A stretch of 64,000 bases of DNA, taken from Subdoligranulum variabile (GTDB lineage Bacteria; Bacillota; Clostridia; Oscillospirales; Ruminococcaceae). A model generated the notes under the pieces. That model did not search any database. It was not told the DNA's origin and saw only the letters and a program-made list of their open reading frames with translations. A program made the translations under genes and the position numbers. Of the stretch, positions 51,518 through 60,401 are shown piece after piece (within the stretch, counting starts at the first letter, position 1; each line of letters opens with the position of its first letter). Where the stretch lies: the NCBI GenBank assembly GCA_003343905.1, contig QAKI01000066.1, forward strand, positions 91,185 to 155,184, in the 5' to 3' direction.

Positions 51518-54158
51518 TGGAACCCTTGTCGTATATGCATCTGTAGCCGGGCAGGCCGCGCCGCTGCCCGGCGTCCGGCTGGAAGTGCTGGATGAATCCG
51601 GGGCCCCGGCCGCCCAGGCGTGTACCGACGCCAGCGGCGCCGCGGAACTGGGCAGCCTGCCCGCCCCGGACGCGGAGTACAGCCTGGAAGAAAGCAACGA
51701 GACCGTGCGCCCCTACGCGGTGTACCGGCTGACCGCCCGCGCGGACGGCTGGCAGGCGCAGATCCTGGACGGCGTGCAGGTCTTTGCCGGGCAGCAGACG
51801 GTCGCCCGGCTGTCGTTTCTGCCGGCAGAACCCGCCGCACAGTGCGCCGCGCCCCGCGATGGCCTGAACGATGCCGCCCTTACAGTGATCCCCCCGCACC
51901 CGCTGTACGCCGGTGGCGGCGGCAGCAGCAAGTTCCCGCAGGGGGCGTCCGGCCCCCTGGTGTTGGACGCGGTGGTCATTCCCAAAAAGATCACGGTCCA
52001 CCTGGGCAAGCCTTCGGCCAACGTGCGCAACGTGACGGTACCGTTCCAGGATTATATCGCCAACGTGGCGTCCAGCGAAGTCTATCCCACCTGGCCGGAG
52101 GAGGCCCTTCGGGCCAATATTCTGGCGCAGATCAGTCTGGCGCTCAACCGCATCTGGACCGAGTGGTACCCCAGCCGGGGCTATGCCTTCAACATCACAG
52201 GTTCCCCCAGCTATGACCAGGCGTATGTATCCGGCCGCACGGTCTTTGCCGTGATGGAGCGCCTGACCGCTGAACTGTTCAACACCTATGTGCGCCGTTC
52301 CAGCGGGCAGGAGCCCTATTTTACCGAATACTGCGACGGCAAGCTGGTGACCTGCCCGGGCATGAAGCAGTGGGGCACCGTGGACCGCGCCAAGGAGGGC
52401 ATGGACGCCCTGCAGATCCTGCGGTACTACTACGGGGACCGGGTGCAGTTGGTGACTTCCAACAACATTGCCGACATTCCTTCCAGTTGGCCGGGGGTCA
52501 CGCTGAAAGTCGGCTCCACCGGCACCAGCGTGAGCGTTTTGCAGCGGCAGCTTTCCCGCATTGCCAAGGACTATCCGGGCTTCGGCAAGCCGGAGGTCAC
52601 CGGGACCTTTGACACCGCCACCGAAAGCTGCGTGAAAAAATTCCAGAAGCAGTTCAGCCTGACCGCCGACGGGCTGGTAGGCAAAGCCACCTGGTACAAG
52701 ATCAGCTACATCTATGTTTCGGTAAAGGATCTGGCTGAGTTGACCAGCGAGGGCGAAACTTCCACCGGCGAACAGAGCGGCGGCGGCTGGCCCGGCGTGG
52801 TCCTGCGCCGCGGCGACCGGGGCGTTCATGTGGAGCAGGTACAGTTCTGGCTTTCGGAACTGGCCCAGTTCGACAGCGAGCTGCCGGACCTGACGGTGGA
52901 CGGCATCTTCGGCGCGACGACCGAACGGGCGGTAAAGCAGTTCCAGCAGTCGGAAGGTCTGACGGCGGACGGCATCGTGGGGCAGGACACCTGGACCGAA
53001 CTGTACGCCGCCTGGCAGCAGATCCAGAGCGACCTGGGCGGCACCGCATGGCCCGGCACGGCCCTGCGGCGGGGTTCTTCCGGCATGGAAGTGCGTCTGG
53101 TGCAGTACTGGCTGCAGCTTGCCGCCAACTGTTACAGCAGTCTTCCCGCCATCAACGTGGACGGCAGCTTCGGCCCGGCGACCGAACAGGCCGTCACCGC
53201 GTTCCAGACCCGGTTCGGCCTGACCGCCGACGGCGTTGTGGGGCGCGCCACCTGGAACAAACTCAACGAGGTCGCGCTGGCCATCACCAATGAGATCGTG
53301 GACCTGGACGTTGCCCCCGGCCAGTTCGTGCGGACCGTGCGGGAGGGCAGCCGGGGCACCCCTGTGCGCGCCGTGCAGTATTATCTGCGCCGTCTGGCCG
53401 CCTACTACAGCGACGTGCCCACCGTCACGGTGGACGGCGTTTTCGGTTCAGCCACCACCCGCGCCGTGCGCGCCTGGCAGAGCCGCGCCGGGCTGAGCGT
53501 GGACGGCATCGTGGGGCGGGCCACCTGGGACAGCCTGTACGACGCCTTCCTGGCCCTGCAGACCAGCGGCCCCGTCGTGCGGGTCGTTTCGCCGCCGGTG
53601 CCTACCGGGACGCTGCGCCGCGGCGACCGCGGTCCCGCCGTACTGCGGCTGAGTCAGTTGCTGCTTTTCCTGGGCCAGTGGCTGCCGGAGATCAACTTTC
53701 TGGAACCGATGACGCCGGGCCCCGTATTCACCGCCGGATTGGAGATCGCCGTGCGCAGCGCCCAGCGTACTTTCGGCCTGCCCCAGACCGGCACCGTCAC
53801 CGCTGCGGACTGGGAGGTGTTCCGCCGGGCCGCGGAGGAACTGGCCGCCGTGAATCCCGCAGCCGCCGCGCCGGAGCCGGAAGGCATCTGGCCCGCTTCC
53901 GGTCTGGCGCAGGGCAGCGCCGGGCCGGCCGTCCGCCAGTTGCAGCGTTGGCTGAACGCCGCCGCCACCGCGGATCAGGCGTTCCTGTTCGTACCCGAAA
54001 GCGGCGCGCTGGACCAGACCACCCGCAATGCGCTGGCCAACTACCAGCAGGTCCGCCATCTGCCGACGCTGGGCGTGGTAGACGCCGCCACCTGGGAGGA
54101 CCTGCGCCGCTACGCGCAGGAGGTATGCCTGCCCTGCCGGAGTTGTGAGGAGGAGTGA
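51510..54158 (+). CDS. SpoIID-like protein with multiple peptidoglycan-binding domains
   Basis: 882 residues. N-terminal Ig-like region (about 1-100), a SpoIID/LytB-like domain at about 155-320 (VPFQDYIANVASSEVYPTWP, LNRIWTEWYPSRGYAFNI, EYCDGKLVTCPGMKQWGTV), then about six PG_binding_1 domains, recognisable by the repeated word FxxxTxxAVxxFQxxxGLTxDGxVGxxTW (for instance TADGIVGQDTW, TADGVVGRATW, SVDGIVGRATW). No signal peptide, as in related spore or cortex-associated proteins of Clostridia. The start at 51510 follows GGAGG within the 103-base repeat. The next gene, also with a PG-binding domain, overlaps or abuts it, so the two act together on cell-wall material. Confidence 0.88.
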   Translation: MSNGTLVVYASVAGQAAPLPGVRLEVLDESGAPAAQACTDASGAAELGSLPAPDAEYSLEESNETVRPYAVYRLTARADGWQAQILDGVQVFAGQQTVARLSFLPAEPAAQCAAPRDGLNDAALTVIPPHPLYAGGGGSSKFPQGASGPLVLDAVVIPKKITVHLGKPSANVRNVTVPFQDYIANVASSEVYPTWPEEALRANILAQISLALNRIWTEWYPSRGYAFNITGSPSYDQAYVSGRTVFAVMERLTAELFNTYVRRSSGQEPYFTEYCDGKLVTCPGMKQWGTVDRAKEGMDALQILRYYYGDRVQLVTSNNIADIPSSWPGVTLKVGSTGTSVSVLQRQLSRIAKDYPGFGKPEVTGTFDTATESCVKKFQKQFSLTADGLVGKATWYKISYIYVSVKDLAELTSEGETSTGEQSGGGWPGVVLRRGDRGVHVEQVQFWLSELAQFDSELPDLTVDGIFGATTERAVKQFQQSEGLTADGIVGQDTWTELYAAWQQIQSDLGGTAWPGTALRRGSSGMEVRLVQYWLQLAANCYSSLPAINVDGSFGPATEQAVTAFQTRFGLTADGVVGRATWNKLNEVALAITNEIVDLDVAPGQFVRTVREGSRGTPVRAVQYYLRRLAAYYSDVPTVTVDGVFGSATTRAVRAWQSRAGLSVDGIVGRATWDSLYDAFLALQTSGPVVRVVSPPVPTGTLRRGDRGPAVLRLSQLLLFLGQWLPEINFLEPMTPGPVFTAGLEIAVRSAQRTFGLPQTGTVTAADWEVFRRAAEELAAVNPAAAAPEPEGIWPASGLAQGSAGPAVRQLQRWLNAAATADQAFLFVPESGALDQTTRNALANYQQVRHLPTLGVVDAATWEDLRRYAQEVCLPCRSCEEE

Positions 54159-54163
54159 CCACC

Positions 54164-54853
54164 ATGGCAAAACTGCTGATCTACGACGCATACAACAACA
54201 AATTCTACACCTACAACCGCGGCGAAAACGACCCGATGCCCTACAGCTACAACAATACGCTGAAGGTGCGGGAGTTCCGGGGTTCCAGCAAGGCCAACGT
54301 GCTGTGGACCACCGTGACAGCCATGGAAGCCTGGAACCTGACCCGCCGCCGCTACGGCCGCGGCATTCCCGTGGGCTACGCCTTCAAGCGCATCTGGGAG
54401 GGCGGTCACGGCACCACCAGCCAGCACTACGCCGGGGTATCCTTTGACGTAGGGCAGAGTTCCGGCAGCGCGGCACGGCGGCAGATCCACGCCGCCGCCA
54501 CCGCCACCGGGGCCTGGGGGTATGTGGAACCGCTTTCGATGACGCCCACCTGGGTCCACTTTGACCGCCGCTACGGCACCCCCGCCTGCCCCAACACGAC
54601 CGCAGGCTACCCCACCATCCGGCGCGGCAACCGCAACACCTATGTGCTGGTGCTGCAGGACGCCCTGAACGCGCTGGGCTATTCCAGCGGCGCGCTGGAC
54701 GGCATCTGCGGTTCGGCCACCGTATCGGCCCTGAAAGCCTGGCAGAAGGACGTATCGCTGACGGCGGACGGCATCTGCGGCTGCGCCAGTTGGCGCAAGC
54801 TGGCTTCGTCGGTGGTGGGCATCGGGCGCACCGCCACCGTCGTTGATAAATGA
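54164..54853 (+). CDS. M15-like peptidase with peptidoglycan-binding domain
   Basis: 229 residues. The first half resembles M15-type peptidases (zinc site in SQHYAGVSFDVGQ and WVHFDRRYG, with the Gly-rich GGHGTTSQHY), the second half is one PG_binding_1 domain (YVLVLQDALNALGYSSGALDG, TADGICGCASWRKL). It probably cuts peptide bridges of peptidoglycan. The ATG at 54164 has GGAGG 10 bases upstream; a GTG at 54155 overlapping the previous stop is the alternative. No signal peptide. Confidence 0.8.
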   Translation: MAKLLIYDAYNNKFYTYNRGENDPMPYSYNNTLKVREFRGSSKANVLWTTVTAMEAWNLTRRRYGRGIPVGYAFKRIWEGGHGTTSQHYAGVSFDVGQSSGSAARRQIHAAATATGAWGYVEPLSMTPTWVHFDRRYGTPACPNTTAGYPTIRRGNRNTYVLVLQDALNALGYSSGALDGICGSATVSALKAWQKDVSLTADGICGCASWRKLASSVVGIGRTATVVDK

Positions 54854-54871
54854 TGGCGGAATTGCTATAAT
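54843..54871 (+). promoter_or_regulatory. Nitroreductase promoter
   Basis: TTGATA (54843-54848), 17 bases, TATAAT (54866-54871); the -35 box lies in the last codons of the preceding gene. Confidence 0.8.
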
Positions 54872-54903
54872 GTAGAAAAAACCGCAAAAGGACGTGATCT
54901 GTT

Positions 54904-55479
54904 ATGGAGATACTGGAATTTCTGCGCACGCGGCGCACCATCCGCCGGTTTGAGCCCCGCCCGGTACCCGCTGAACTGCTGCGGGAGGCCGTGGACGCCG
55001 CCCGCATAGCAAGCTGCGGCGCCAACCGCCAGACGGTGAAGTATATCATCGTGCAGCGCCCCGAAACGGTGGCCGCCATACAGCCGCTGGTCCACTGGGC
55101 CGCCTGCCTGCCGCCGGAACAGGGCTGCCCCCGCCCCGGGGAACAGCCCACCGCCTTTATCGCCGTGGTGCAGGACGGGCGGCTGCCCGGCTGCAGCGAC
55201 GTGGACGTGGGGCTGGCGCTGGGCAGCCTGACCGCCGATGCCTGGTCCCACGGGGTGGGAAGCTGCATCATGGGTTCCATCGACCGCCCGGCCCTGACCC
55301 AACTGCTGGAACTGCCCGAGGGCGTGACGCTGCGGTATATGGTGGCGCTGGGCTACCCGGCGCACAAGAGCCATCTGGTGCCGGTCCGGGACGGCAGCGT
55401 GAACTACTACCTGGACGAAAACCGCGACTACTGCGTACCCAAGCGCCCCTTGGAGGAAGTGCTGCTGAAAACGCTGTAA
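54904..55479 (+). CDS. Nitroreductase-family flavoprotein
   Basis: 191 residues, FMN-dependent oxidoreductase fold. N-terminal FLRTRRTIRRFEPRPVPAEL with the FMN phosphate-binding Arg pair, ARIASCGANRQTVKYIIV, GLALGSLTADAWSHGVGSCIMGSID and the C-terminal LRYMVALGYPAH. Substrate unknown. Own promoter and terminator. Confidence 0.9.
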   Translation: MEILEFLRTRRTIRRFEPRPVPAELLREAVDAARIASCGANRQTVKYIIVQRPETVAAIQPLVHWAACLPPEQGCPRPGEQPTAFIAVVQDGRLPGCSDVDVGLALGSLTADAWSHGVGSCIMGSIDRPALTQLLELPEGVTLRYMVALGYPAHKSHLVPVRDGSVNYYLDENRDYCVPKRPLEEVLLKTL

Positions 55480-55550
55480 CAGGCAAAATACCGTAAATTT
55501 TCCGCAGCCGCCAGTCGATTTTCCCAAACCATACCGTCAAAAATAACAGC

Positions 55551-55595
55551 AGCCCTCAACGAAGCGCGATCCGCCTCGTTGGGGGCTGTTTTCTG
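55551..55595 (+). terminator. Terminator of the nitroreductase gene
   Basis: AGCCCTCAACGA pairs with TCGTTGGGGGCT (55576-55587) and GTTTTCTGTTTTT follows. Confidence 0.75.
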
Positions 55596-55649
55596 TTTTT
55601 ACAGAGCGGGCAGAACGCGGTCCGGCAGGTCTGCCGCTTTTGCGTCCCT

Positions 55650-56498
55650 TCAAGGGATCACGCCGCTGTCCTCCGCCTGCTTCAATTCCGCCACCATCTG
55701 CACATAGGCATCCACGATATCCCACGTCTGCCCCCGGCTGCGCAGCGGGCGGCGGCGGAAATCAATGAGGTCCATGTGGGATACCCCGCGCCTGCCTACG
55801 CCGCGCCAGGGTCCCTGAAAGCCGGTCCAGGCGGCAGATCCCGGCGAGACCAGCCCATCGTTTTCGCCGTCAGACAGGCTGACGATGAGGTTCTGCCACC
55901 ACATAAAGACATCACTGCGGAAAGTGCCCATGACCCCGGCATAACTCCGGTACAGCACGCCCTTGGCGTCGGGGTTGTCGGCATTGAACCGTTCTGCCCA
56001 GCGGGTGGTGAACTGGAAGCAGGCCGCCGAGAAATCCGGGTGGCGGTCCCCCAACAGGCGGAACCAGCCGTTGACGAGCGCCCCCGCCAGACGGAAACCC
56101 CAGCGGGGCAGGCGGCACAGCCGGTCCATCGTGCGGGAACCCCGGTTGGGCGTGCCGACCAACTGCACCGAAGCCACCCGGTCGGCCATGCCCAGAGAGG
56201 ACACCAGATACCGGGCTTCGAGGCCGCCCTTGGAGTGGGCGATCAGATGCACTTTCGGGCTGCCGGTCCTGCGCAGGACTTCCTCCACCCGCTCTTTCAA
56301 CTGGGCGGCGTTCTGCTCCACCGTGCCCCAACTGTCCTGCCCGCCGAAAAAGACGCGGGCGCCCCGCTCCTCCAGCGCGCGGGGGATGCGGCCCCAGTAC
56401 CCCAGCCGCCGCCTGTCCCGGAAGCCGGTCCCGTGGACCAGCAGGATGGGGTAGCGGGTGCCGCAACAGTCGTCCCTGCAAAGAACCGCTTCTGTCAT
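55650..56498 (-). CDS. Alpha/beta-hydrolase lipase/esterase
   Basis: 282 residues. Typical lipase motifs: oxyanion YPILLVHGTGFRD, nucleophile Ser in KVHLIAHSKGGLEARY, catalytic Asp in ENDGLVSP and His in GVSHMDLIDF. It resembles triacylglycerol-lipase-like proteins. No signal peptide. The upstream GH13 gene ends six bases before its start, so both are cotranscribed. Confidence 0.87.
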   Translation of the reverse strand: MTEAVLCRDDCCGTRYPILLVHGTGFRDRRRLGYWGRIPRALEERGARVFFGGQDSWGTVEQNAAQLKERVEEVLRRTGSPKVHLIAHSKGGLEARYLVSSLGMADRVASVQLVGTPNRGSRTMDRLCRLPRWGFRLAGALVNGWFRLLGDRHPDFSAACFQFTTRWAERFNADNPDAKGVLYRSYAGVMGTFRSDVFMWWQNLIVSLSDGENDGLVSPGSAAWTGFQGPWRGVGRRGVSHMDLIDFRRRPLRSRGQTWDIVDAYVQMVAELKQAEDSGVIP

Positions 56499-56504
56499 AG
56501 GCGT

Positions 56505-58076
56505 TTATGCCAGAATGGCGTAACTCTGCGCGCCCAGGACCAGCTTGCCGGGTTCGATCTCGGCGCTGCCGATGCAGAAGAGGACCCGCGGGGTCTGTTC
56601 CACCGGCAGGGGCAGTTCCGCCTGCGCGCCCGCCGGGTTGACGGCGCAGACCAGCGCGCCGCGCTGCCACGCAAAGGGACGGAAATCCCCCTTGGCCTTG
56701 GGCGCGAACAGAACCTTGAACGGCGCGTCGGAATCCAGGTCCCGGTGCGCGTGGCGGAACGCCAGCAGCGCCTTGACCGTATTCCACAGGCTGTCCGGGT
56801 CTGCCTGCTGGGCGGCCACCGTGGGCGCATCCGGCGACGGGTCCACCGGCAGGTAGAGGTTGCCGGCCTCCGCGTCCGAGAAGCCCAGATTTTTGCCCGG
56901 CGCCCACTGCATGGGCGTGCGGGAACCGGTGCGGTAGTAGCCGCCCTCTTTGGTGGGCAGGTTCTGGTAGCGCATGCCGATCTCGTCGCCGTAGTACAGG
57001 TACGGCGCGCCCGGCATCGTGAACAGCATGGCGTAGGCCAGCTTCAACTCCTGTACGGTCAGGTTCGCCGCAGGGCGGATCGTATCGTGGTTGCAGGTGA
57101 TCAGGCAGTACAGGCCGTCCTTGCGGGTGGCCTTGTAGCTGGGCAGCCAGTCGTCGAGGAATTTGTCGATCCCCGTGCCCGAATCCCGGTTGAAATAGGC
57201 GCGGCCGGTGTTGTGCGGCGTGCCGTCCATCGTGCCGTCGTAGGCGCGCATCAGCCAGTCATACCCATTGCCGCCGTTCTGCAGCATGAAGTCCATATCA
57301 AAACCGGCGTCTTTCAGCGTCAGGCGCGGTTCGTTCCACTCGCTGACCATCACGGCTTCGGGGTACTCCCGGTGCAGCATATCGGCCACTTCCCGCCAGA
57401 TGGCGCAGGTATATTTCTTGTGCCGGGTATCGTTTTTGACCAGGCTGAACGCCATATCCACCCGGAATCCGTCGCACCCCATCTCCAGCCAGAAGCGCAT
57501 GATATCCTTCATCGCTTCCACCGTGGCGCGGCAGTCGGGGTCGTCGGTGGGCTTCTGCCAGGGTTCGTGGATCTTGCCGTAGCCGTAGTTCAGCGCAGGC
57601 TGGCACTTGAAAAAGTTCAGGATATAGGTGCCGTTGCGCGGCGCTTCCCCGCCGATGAAGGGCATACCGTCGCCGCCTGCAAAGCAGTGGTCGGTCCAGA
57701 TATACCGCCCGGAGTATTCGTTTTTCTCTACCTGGCAGCTTGCCTGGAACCAGGGGTGTTCCTCGCTGGTATGGCCGGGCACCAGGTCCAGCAGGACGTG
57801 CATCTTCCGCTCGTGGGCGGCGCGGAACAGTTCGGCCAGATTCCCGTTGGTGCCGTAGCGCGGGGCCACCTTTTTATAGTCCCGCACATCATAGCCTGCG
57901 TCCTTGAAGGGCGAATCGAAGCAGGGATTGATCCACAGGGCGTTGCACCCCAGGTCCCGGATATAATCCAGCCGGGACGTGATGCCGGGCAGATCCCCGA
58001 TGCCGTCGCCGTTGCTGTCGCAGAAACTCTGCGGGTAGATCTCGTAAAAAACAGCGTCTTTCAACCATTGCTGCAT
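56505..58076 (-). CDS. GH13 alpha-glucosidase (oligo-1,6-glucosidase-like)
   Basis: 523 residues. GH13 regions are complete: DAVFYEIYPQSFCDSNGDGIGD, nucleophile Asp in GFRVDMAF (about 206), acid/base Glu in VMSEWNEP (about 243) and CNHDTIRP with the third Asp (about 328), plus YGDEIGMRYQN. Hydrolyses short alpha-glucans such as isomaltose or maltose in the cytoplasm. The start at 58076 has AGGAGG upstream. A strong promoter lies at 58188-58216; an untranslated leader of about 105 bases separates them. Confidence 0.93.
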   Translation of the reverse strand: MQQWLKDAVFYEIYPQSFCDSNGDGIGDLPGITSRLDYIRDLGCNALWINPCFDSPFKDAGYDVRDYKKVAPRYGTNGNLAELFRAAHERKMHVLLDLVPGHTSEEHPWFQASCQVEKNEYSGRYIWTDHCFAGGDGMPFIGGEAPRNGTYILNFFKCQPALNYGYGKIHEPWQKPTDDPDCRATVEAMKDIMRFWLEMGCDGFRVDMAFSLVKNDTRHKKYTCAIWREVADMLHREYPEAVMVSEWNEPRLTLKDAGFDMDFMLQNGGNGYDWLMRAYDGTMDGTPHNTGRAYFNRDSGTGIDKFLDDWLPSYKATRKDGLYCLITCNHDTIRPAANLTVQELKLAYAMLFTMPGAPYLYYGDEIGMRYQNLPTKEGGYYRTGSRTPMQWAPGKNLGFSDAEAGNLYLPVDPSPDAPTVAAQQADPDSLWNTVKALLAFRHAHRDLDSDAPFKVLFAPKAKGDFRPFAWQRGALVCAVNPAGAQAELPLPVEQTPRVLFCIGSAEIEPGKLVLGAQSYAILA

Positions 58077-58187
58077 AGCTATAACCTCCTGTCGGGGCGC
58101 TCTGCCGCGCACAGCACAAGAAAGGCCCGGCAACGATCCGGCGGCTTTCTTCTGGGACTGCGCTGTTGGGCGTCCGCTTTTTTCTTT

Positions 58188-58216
58188 ATACTATCCGCTT
58201 CCCGCGCCCTTGTCAA
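58188..58216 (-). promoter_or_regulatory. GH13 promoter
   Basis: Minus strand TTGACA (58211-58216), 17 bases, TAGTAT (58188-58193). Confidence 0.8.
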
Positions 58217-58467
58217 TCGCACATTTCATACAAAACATTCCTTTTATTTTCTGCTTTTTGCCCAAAATTTTCCACGCCCGCACCGCCCCCTTTCGTCAGA
58301 CGCCCTATTATATAAAGGTAGCCAGGCAAAAAAACGGCGGCTTTTGTCCCCCGTCCGGTACGGCGCGCACGGCCGGTATCTCTCCCCTGCCAAACGCCCA
58401 AAGGCGCCGGTGCGGGCACAAAGCCCCAAAAATACAGAAAATTCCTGCCCGAACTGCACCCAAACGC

Positions 58468-58496
58468 TTGACAAACCAGGGGTGTTTGCGTACAAT
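58468..58496 (+). promoter_or_regulatory. Promoter of the amino-acid transporter operon
   Basis: TTGACA (58468-58473), 17 bases, TACAAT (58491-58496). Transcription would start near 58503 and then pass a terminator-like hairpin before the first gene. Confidence 0.85.
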
Positions 58497-58559
58497 ACGT
58501 GTGTGGTTGCAACGGTGTGACGATAAGCCGCGCTCTGTTGCCGCCGGGATTGAGAGACG

Positions 58560-58592
58560 CCCCGGTATTCCGTCAAGGATACCGGGGTTTTT
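58560..58592 (+). terminator. Terminator in the transporter leader, likely attenuator
   Basis: CCCCGGTAT pairs with ATACCGGGG around a 10-base loop and is followed by TTTTT. It lies between promoter and the first gene, so expression requires read-through, which points to attenuation by an unidentified leader RNA (58503-58560). Confidence 0.75.
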
Positions 58593-58630
58593 GATGGCGT
58601 TCCGGGAACGCCACGAAGGAGGATTTTACA

Positions 58631-59491
58631 ATGAAGTTGAAAAAAGCAGGGAGCCTTTGCCTTGCGGCCGTGCTGGCGGCAAGCCTGGCTGCGTGCAGCT
58701 CCACCACGAACTCCGGCCTGCCGGACGGCGACGGGGACCCTTCCACGCTGACCGTTGCGATGGAGTGCTCCTACGCGCCCTACAACTGGACCCAGAGCAA
58801 TGACGACAACGGCGCCGTGGCGATCCGGGATTCCAGCGACTACGCCTACGGCTACGACGTGATGATGGCGAAAAAGATCGCGGAAGCCCTGGGCCAGGAA
58901 GTCCAGATCGTCAAGCTGGACTGGGACAGCATCATCCCCGCCATCATGACCGGCGACGTGGACTGCGCCATCGCGGGCCAGTCCATCACCGCCGACCGCG
59001 CCAAGCAGGTGGATTTTTCCGCCCCGTACTACTACGCTTCCATCATCACGCTGGTGAAGAAGGACAGCCCCTACGCTTCCGCCACCTGCGTGAACGATCT
59101 GGCCGGTGCGGTCTGCACCAGCCAGTTGGGCACCATCTGGTATGACAACTGCCTGCCGCAGATCCCCAACGCCGAGATCCTGGCCGCTCAGGAGACCGCT
59201 CCCTCGATGCTGGTGGCGCTGGACAGCGGCGCCTGCGATCTGGTCGTGACCGACCGCCCCACCGCCCAGGCCGCCCTGGTGGCCTACCCGGACCTGGTGG
59301 CGCTGGACTTCGGCGGCGGCGAGGGCGACTTCCAGGTCAGCGAAGAAGACATCAACATCGGCATTTCGATGCGCAAGGGCAACACCGCACTGCAGGAGGC
59401 CATCAACGAAGTGCTGGCTACGATGACCGAGGATGACTACAACGCCATGATGGACGAAGCCATCAGCGTACAGCCCCTGAGCGTACAATAA
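58631..59491 (+). CDS. Amino-acid ABC transporter substrate-binding lipoprotein
   Basis: 286 residues, family 3 solute-binding protein. Signal peptide with lipobox LAAC (Cys about 22), then TLTVAMECSYAPYNW, YGYDVMMAKKIAEALG, DSIIPAIMTGDVDCAIAGQSITADR and QVDFSAPYYYASIITLVKK, the standard pattern for polar amino-acid binding proteins. The ligand cannot be assigned. It lies just behind an attenuator. Confidence 0.93.
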   Translation: MKLKKAGSLCLAAVLAASLAACSSTTNSGLPDGDGDPSTLTVAMECSYAPYNWTQSNDDNGAVAIRDSSDYAYGYDVMMAKKIAEALGQEVQIVKLDWDSIIPAIMTGDVDCAIAGQSITADRAKQVDFSAPYYYASIITLVKKDSPYASATCVNDLAGAVCTSQLGTIWYDNCLPQIPNAEILAAQETAPSMLVALDSGACDLVVTDRPTAQAALVAYPDLVALDFGGGEGDFQVSEEDINIGISMRKGNTALQEAINEVLATMTEDDYNAMMDEAISVQPLSVQ

Positions 59492-59502
59492 CCGCTTGAA
59501 CT

Positions 59503-59532
59503 GCCCCAGCCAGTCCCCGGACCGGCTGGGGC
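59503..59532 (+). other. Hairpin between binding-protein and permease genes
   Basis: GCCCCAGCC pairs with GGCTGGGGC around 12 bases, without a T-run. Such hairpins often protect the upstream message end, giving more binding protein than permease. Confidence 0.5.
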
Positions 59533-59579
59533 TGCGGCGGTCCCACCGCCGGGATTTGAAAAAATAAGGAGTTGCTTCC

Positions 59580-60401
59580 ATGCAAAACTTTTTTACCAAC
59601 TGTGCCACGGTGCTGCAGGAGTACGGTTTTTCCTACCTGCGCGGCGCCGGCACCACCCTGCTGCTGGCGCTGGTCGGCACAGCCCTGGGCTGCCTGATCG
59701 GCTTTGCCGTGGGCGCATTGCAGGCCATCCCCATTGACAAACAGCGCGATCCCCTGTGGAAGCGCAGCCTGCTGCGCCTGATGCGCGGCGTACTGCGCTG
59801 CTATGTGGAACTGTTCCGCGGCACGCCCATGATCGTGCAGGCCGTCTTTATCTACTACGGCCTGATGCAGTTCGGCATCAAGCTGGATATGTGGCCGGTC
59901 GGCTTCCTGGTCGTATCCATCAACACCGGCGCCTACATGGCCGAGACCGTGCGCGGCGGCATCGTATCCATCGACCCCGGCCAGACCGAAGGCGCGCTGG
60001 CCGTCGGCATGACCCCCTGGCAAGCCATGACCCGCGTGGTGATGCCCCAGGCGCTGCGCAACATCATCCCGCAGATCGGCAACAACTTCATCATCAACAT
60101 CAAGGACACCTCGGTGCTGTCGGTCATCTCCATCACCGACCTGTTCTTCGTCCACAAGAGCGTTGTCGGCGCGCTGTACACCTACTTTGAAAGCGCCACC
60201 ATCGTCATGCTGATCTACCTTTCGATGACGCTGCTGGCCAGCCACCTGCTGCGCATGTGGGAAAAGGCGATGGACGGCCCCCAGAACTACAACCTGAACA
60301 CCACCGATACCCGTGCCTACACCAGCGGCACCTACAACAGCCCCAAACCCAACCATGAACCCCAGAATCTGGACAGAAAGCGAGGCGTGACCCATGTCTG
60401 A
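59580..60401 (+). CDS. Amino-acid ABC transporter permease
   Basis: 273 residues, HisM/GlnP family. YLRGAGTTLLLALVGTALGCLIG, YVELFRGTPMIVQAVFIYYG, the ATPase-contact loop TEGALAVGMTPWQAMTRVVMPQALRN, and a long cytoplasmic C-terminal tail. Overlaps the ATPase gene by eight bases. Confidence 0.94.
   Translation: MQNFFTNCATVLQEYGFSYLRGAGTTLLLALVGTALGCLIGFAVGALQAIPIDKQRDPLWKRSLLRLMRGVLRCYVELFRGTPMIVQAVFIYYGLMQFGIKLDMWPVGFLVVSINTGAYMAETVRGGIVSIDPGQTEGALAVGMTPWQAMTRVVMPQALRNIIPQIGNNFIINIKDTSVLSVISITDLFFVHKSVVGALYTYFESATIVMLIYLSMTLLASHLLRMWEKAMDGPQNYNLNTTDTRAYTSGTYNSPKPNHEPQNLDRKRGVTHV

Larger units (their letters stand above)
58077..58630. other. Intergenic region between GH13 gene and amino-acid transporter
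   Basis: 554 bases with the divergent promoters of both units (58188-58216 minus, 58468-58496 plus) and the leader hairpin 58560-58592. Between 58225 and 58460 I see no gene or RNA signature. Confidence 0.6.

Noticed and set aside
51510..54853. Prophage lysis module
   Set aside because: No phage structural genes, holin or integrase nearby; the SpoIID-like domain and several PG-binding domains fit cell-wall or spore proteins.
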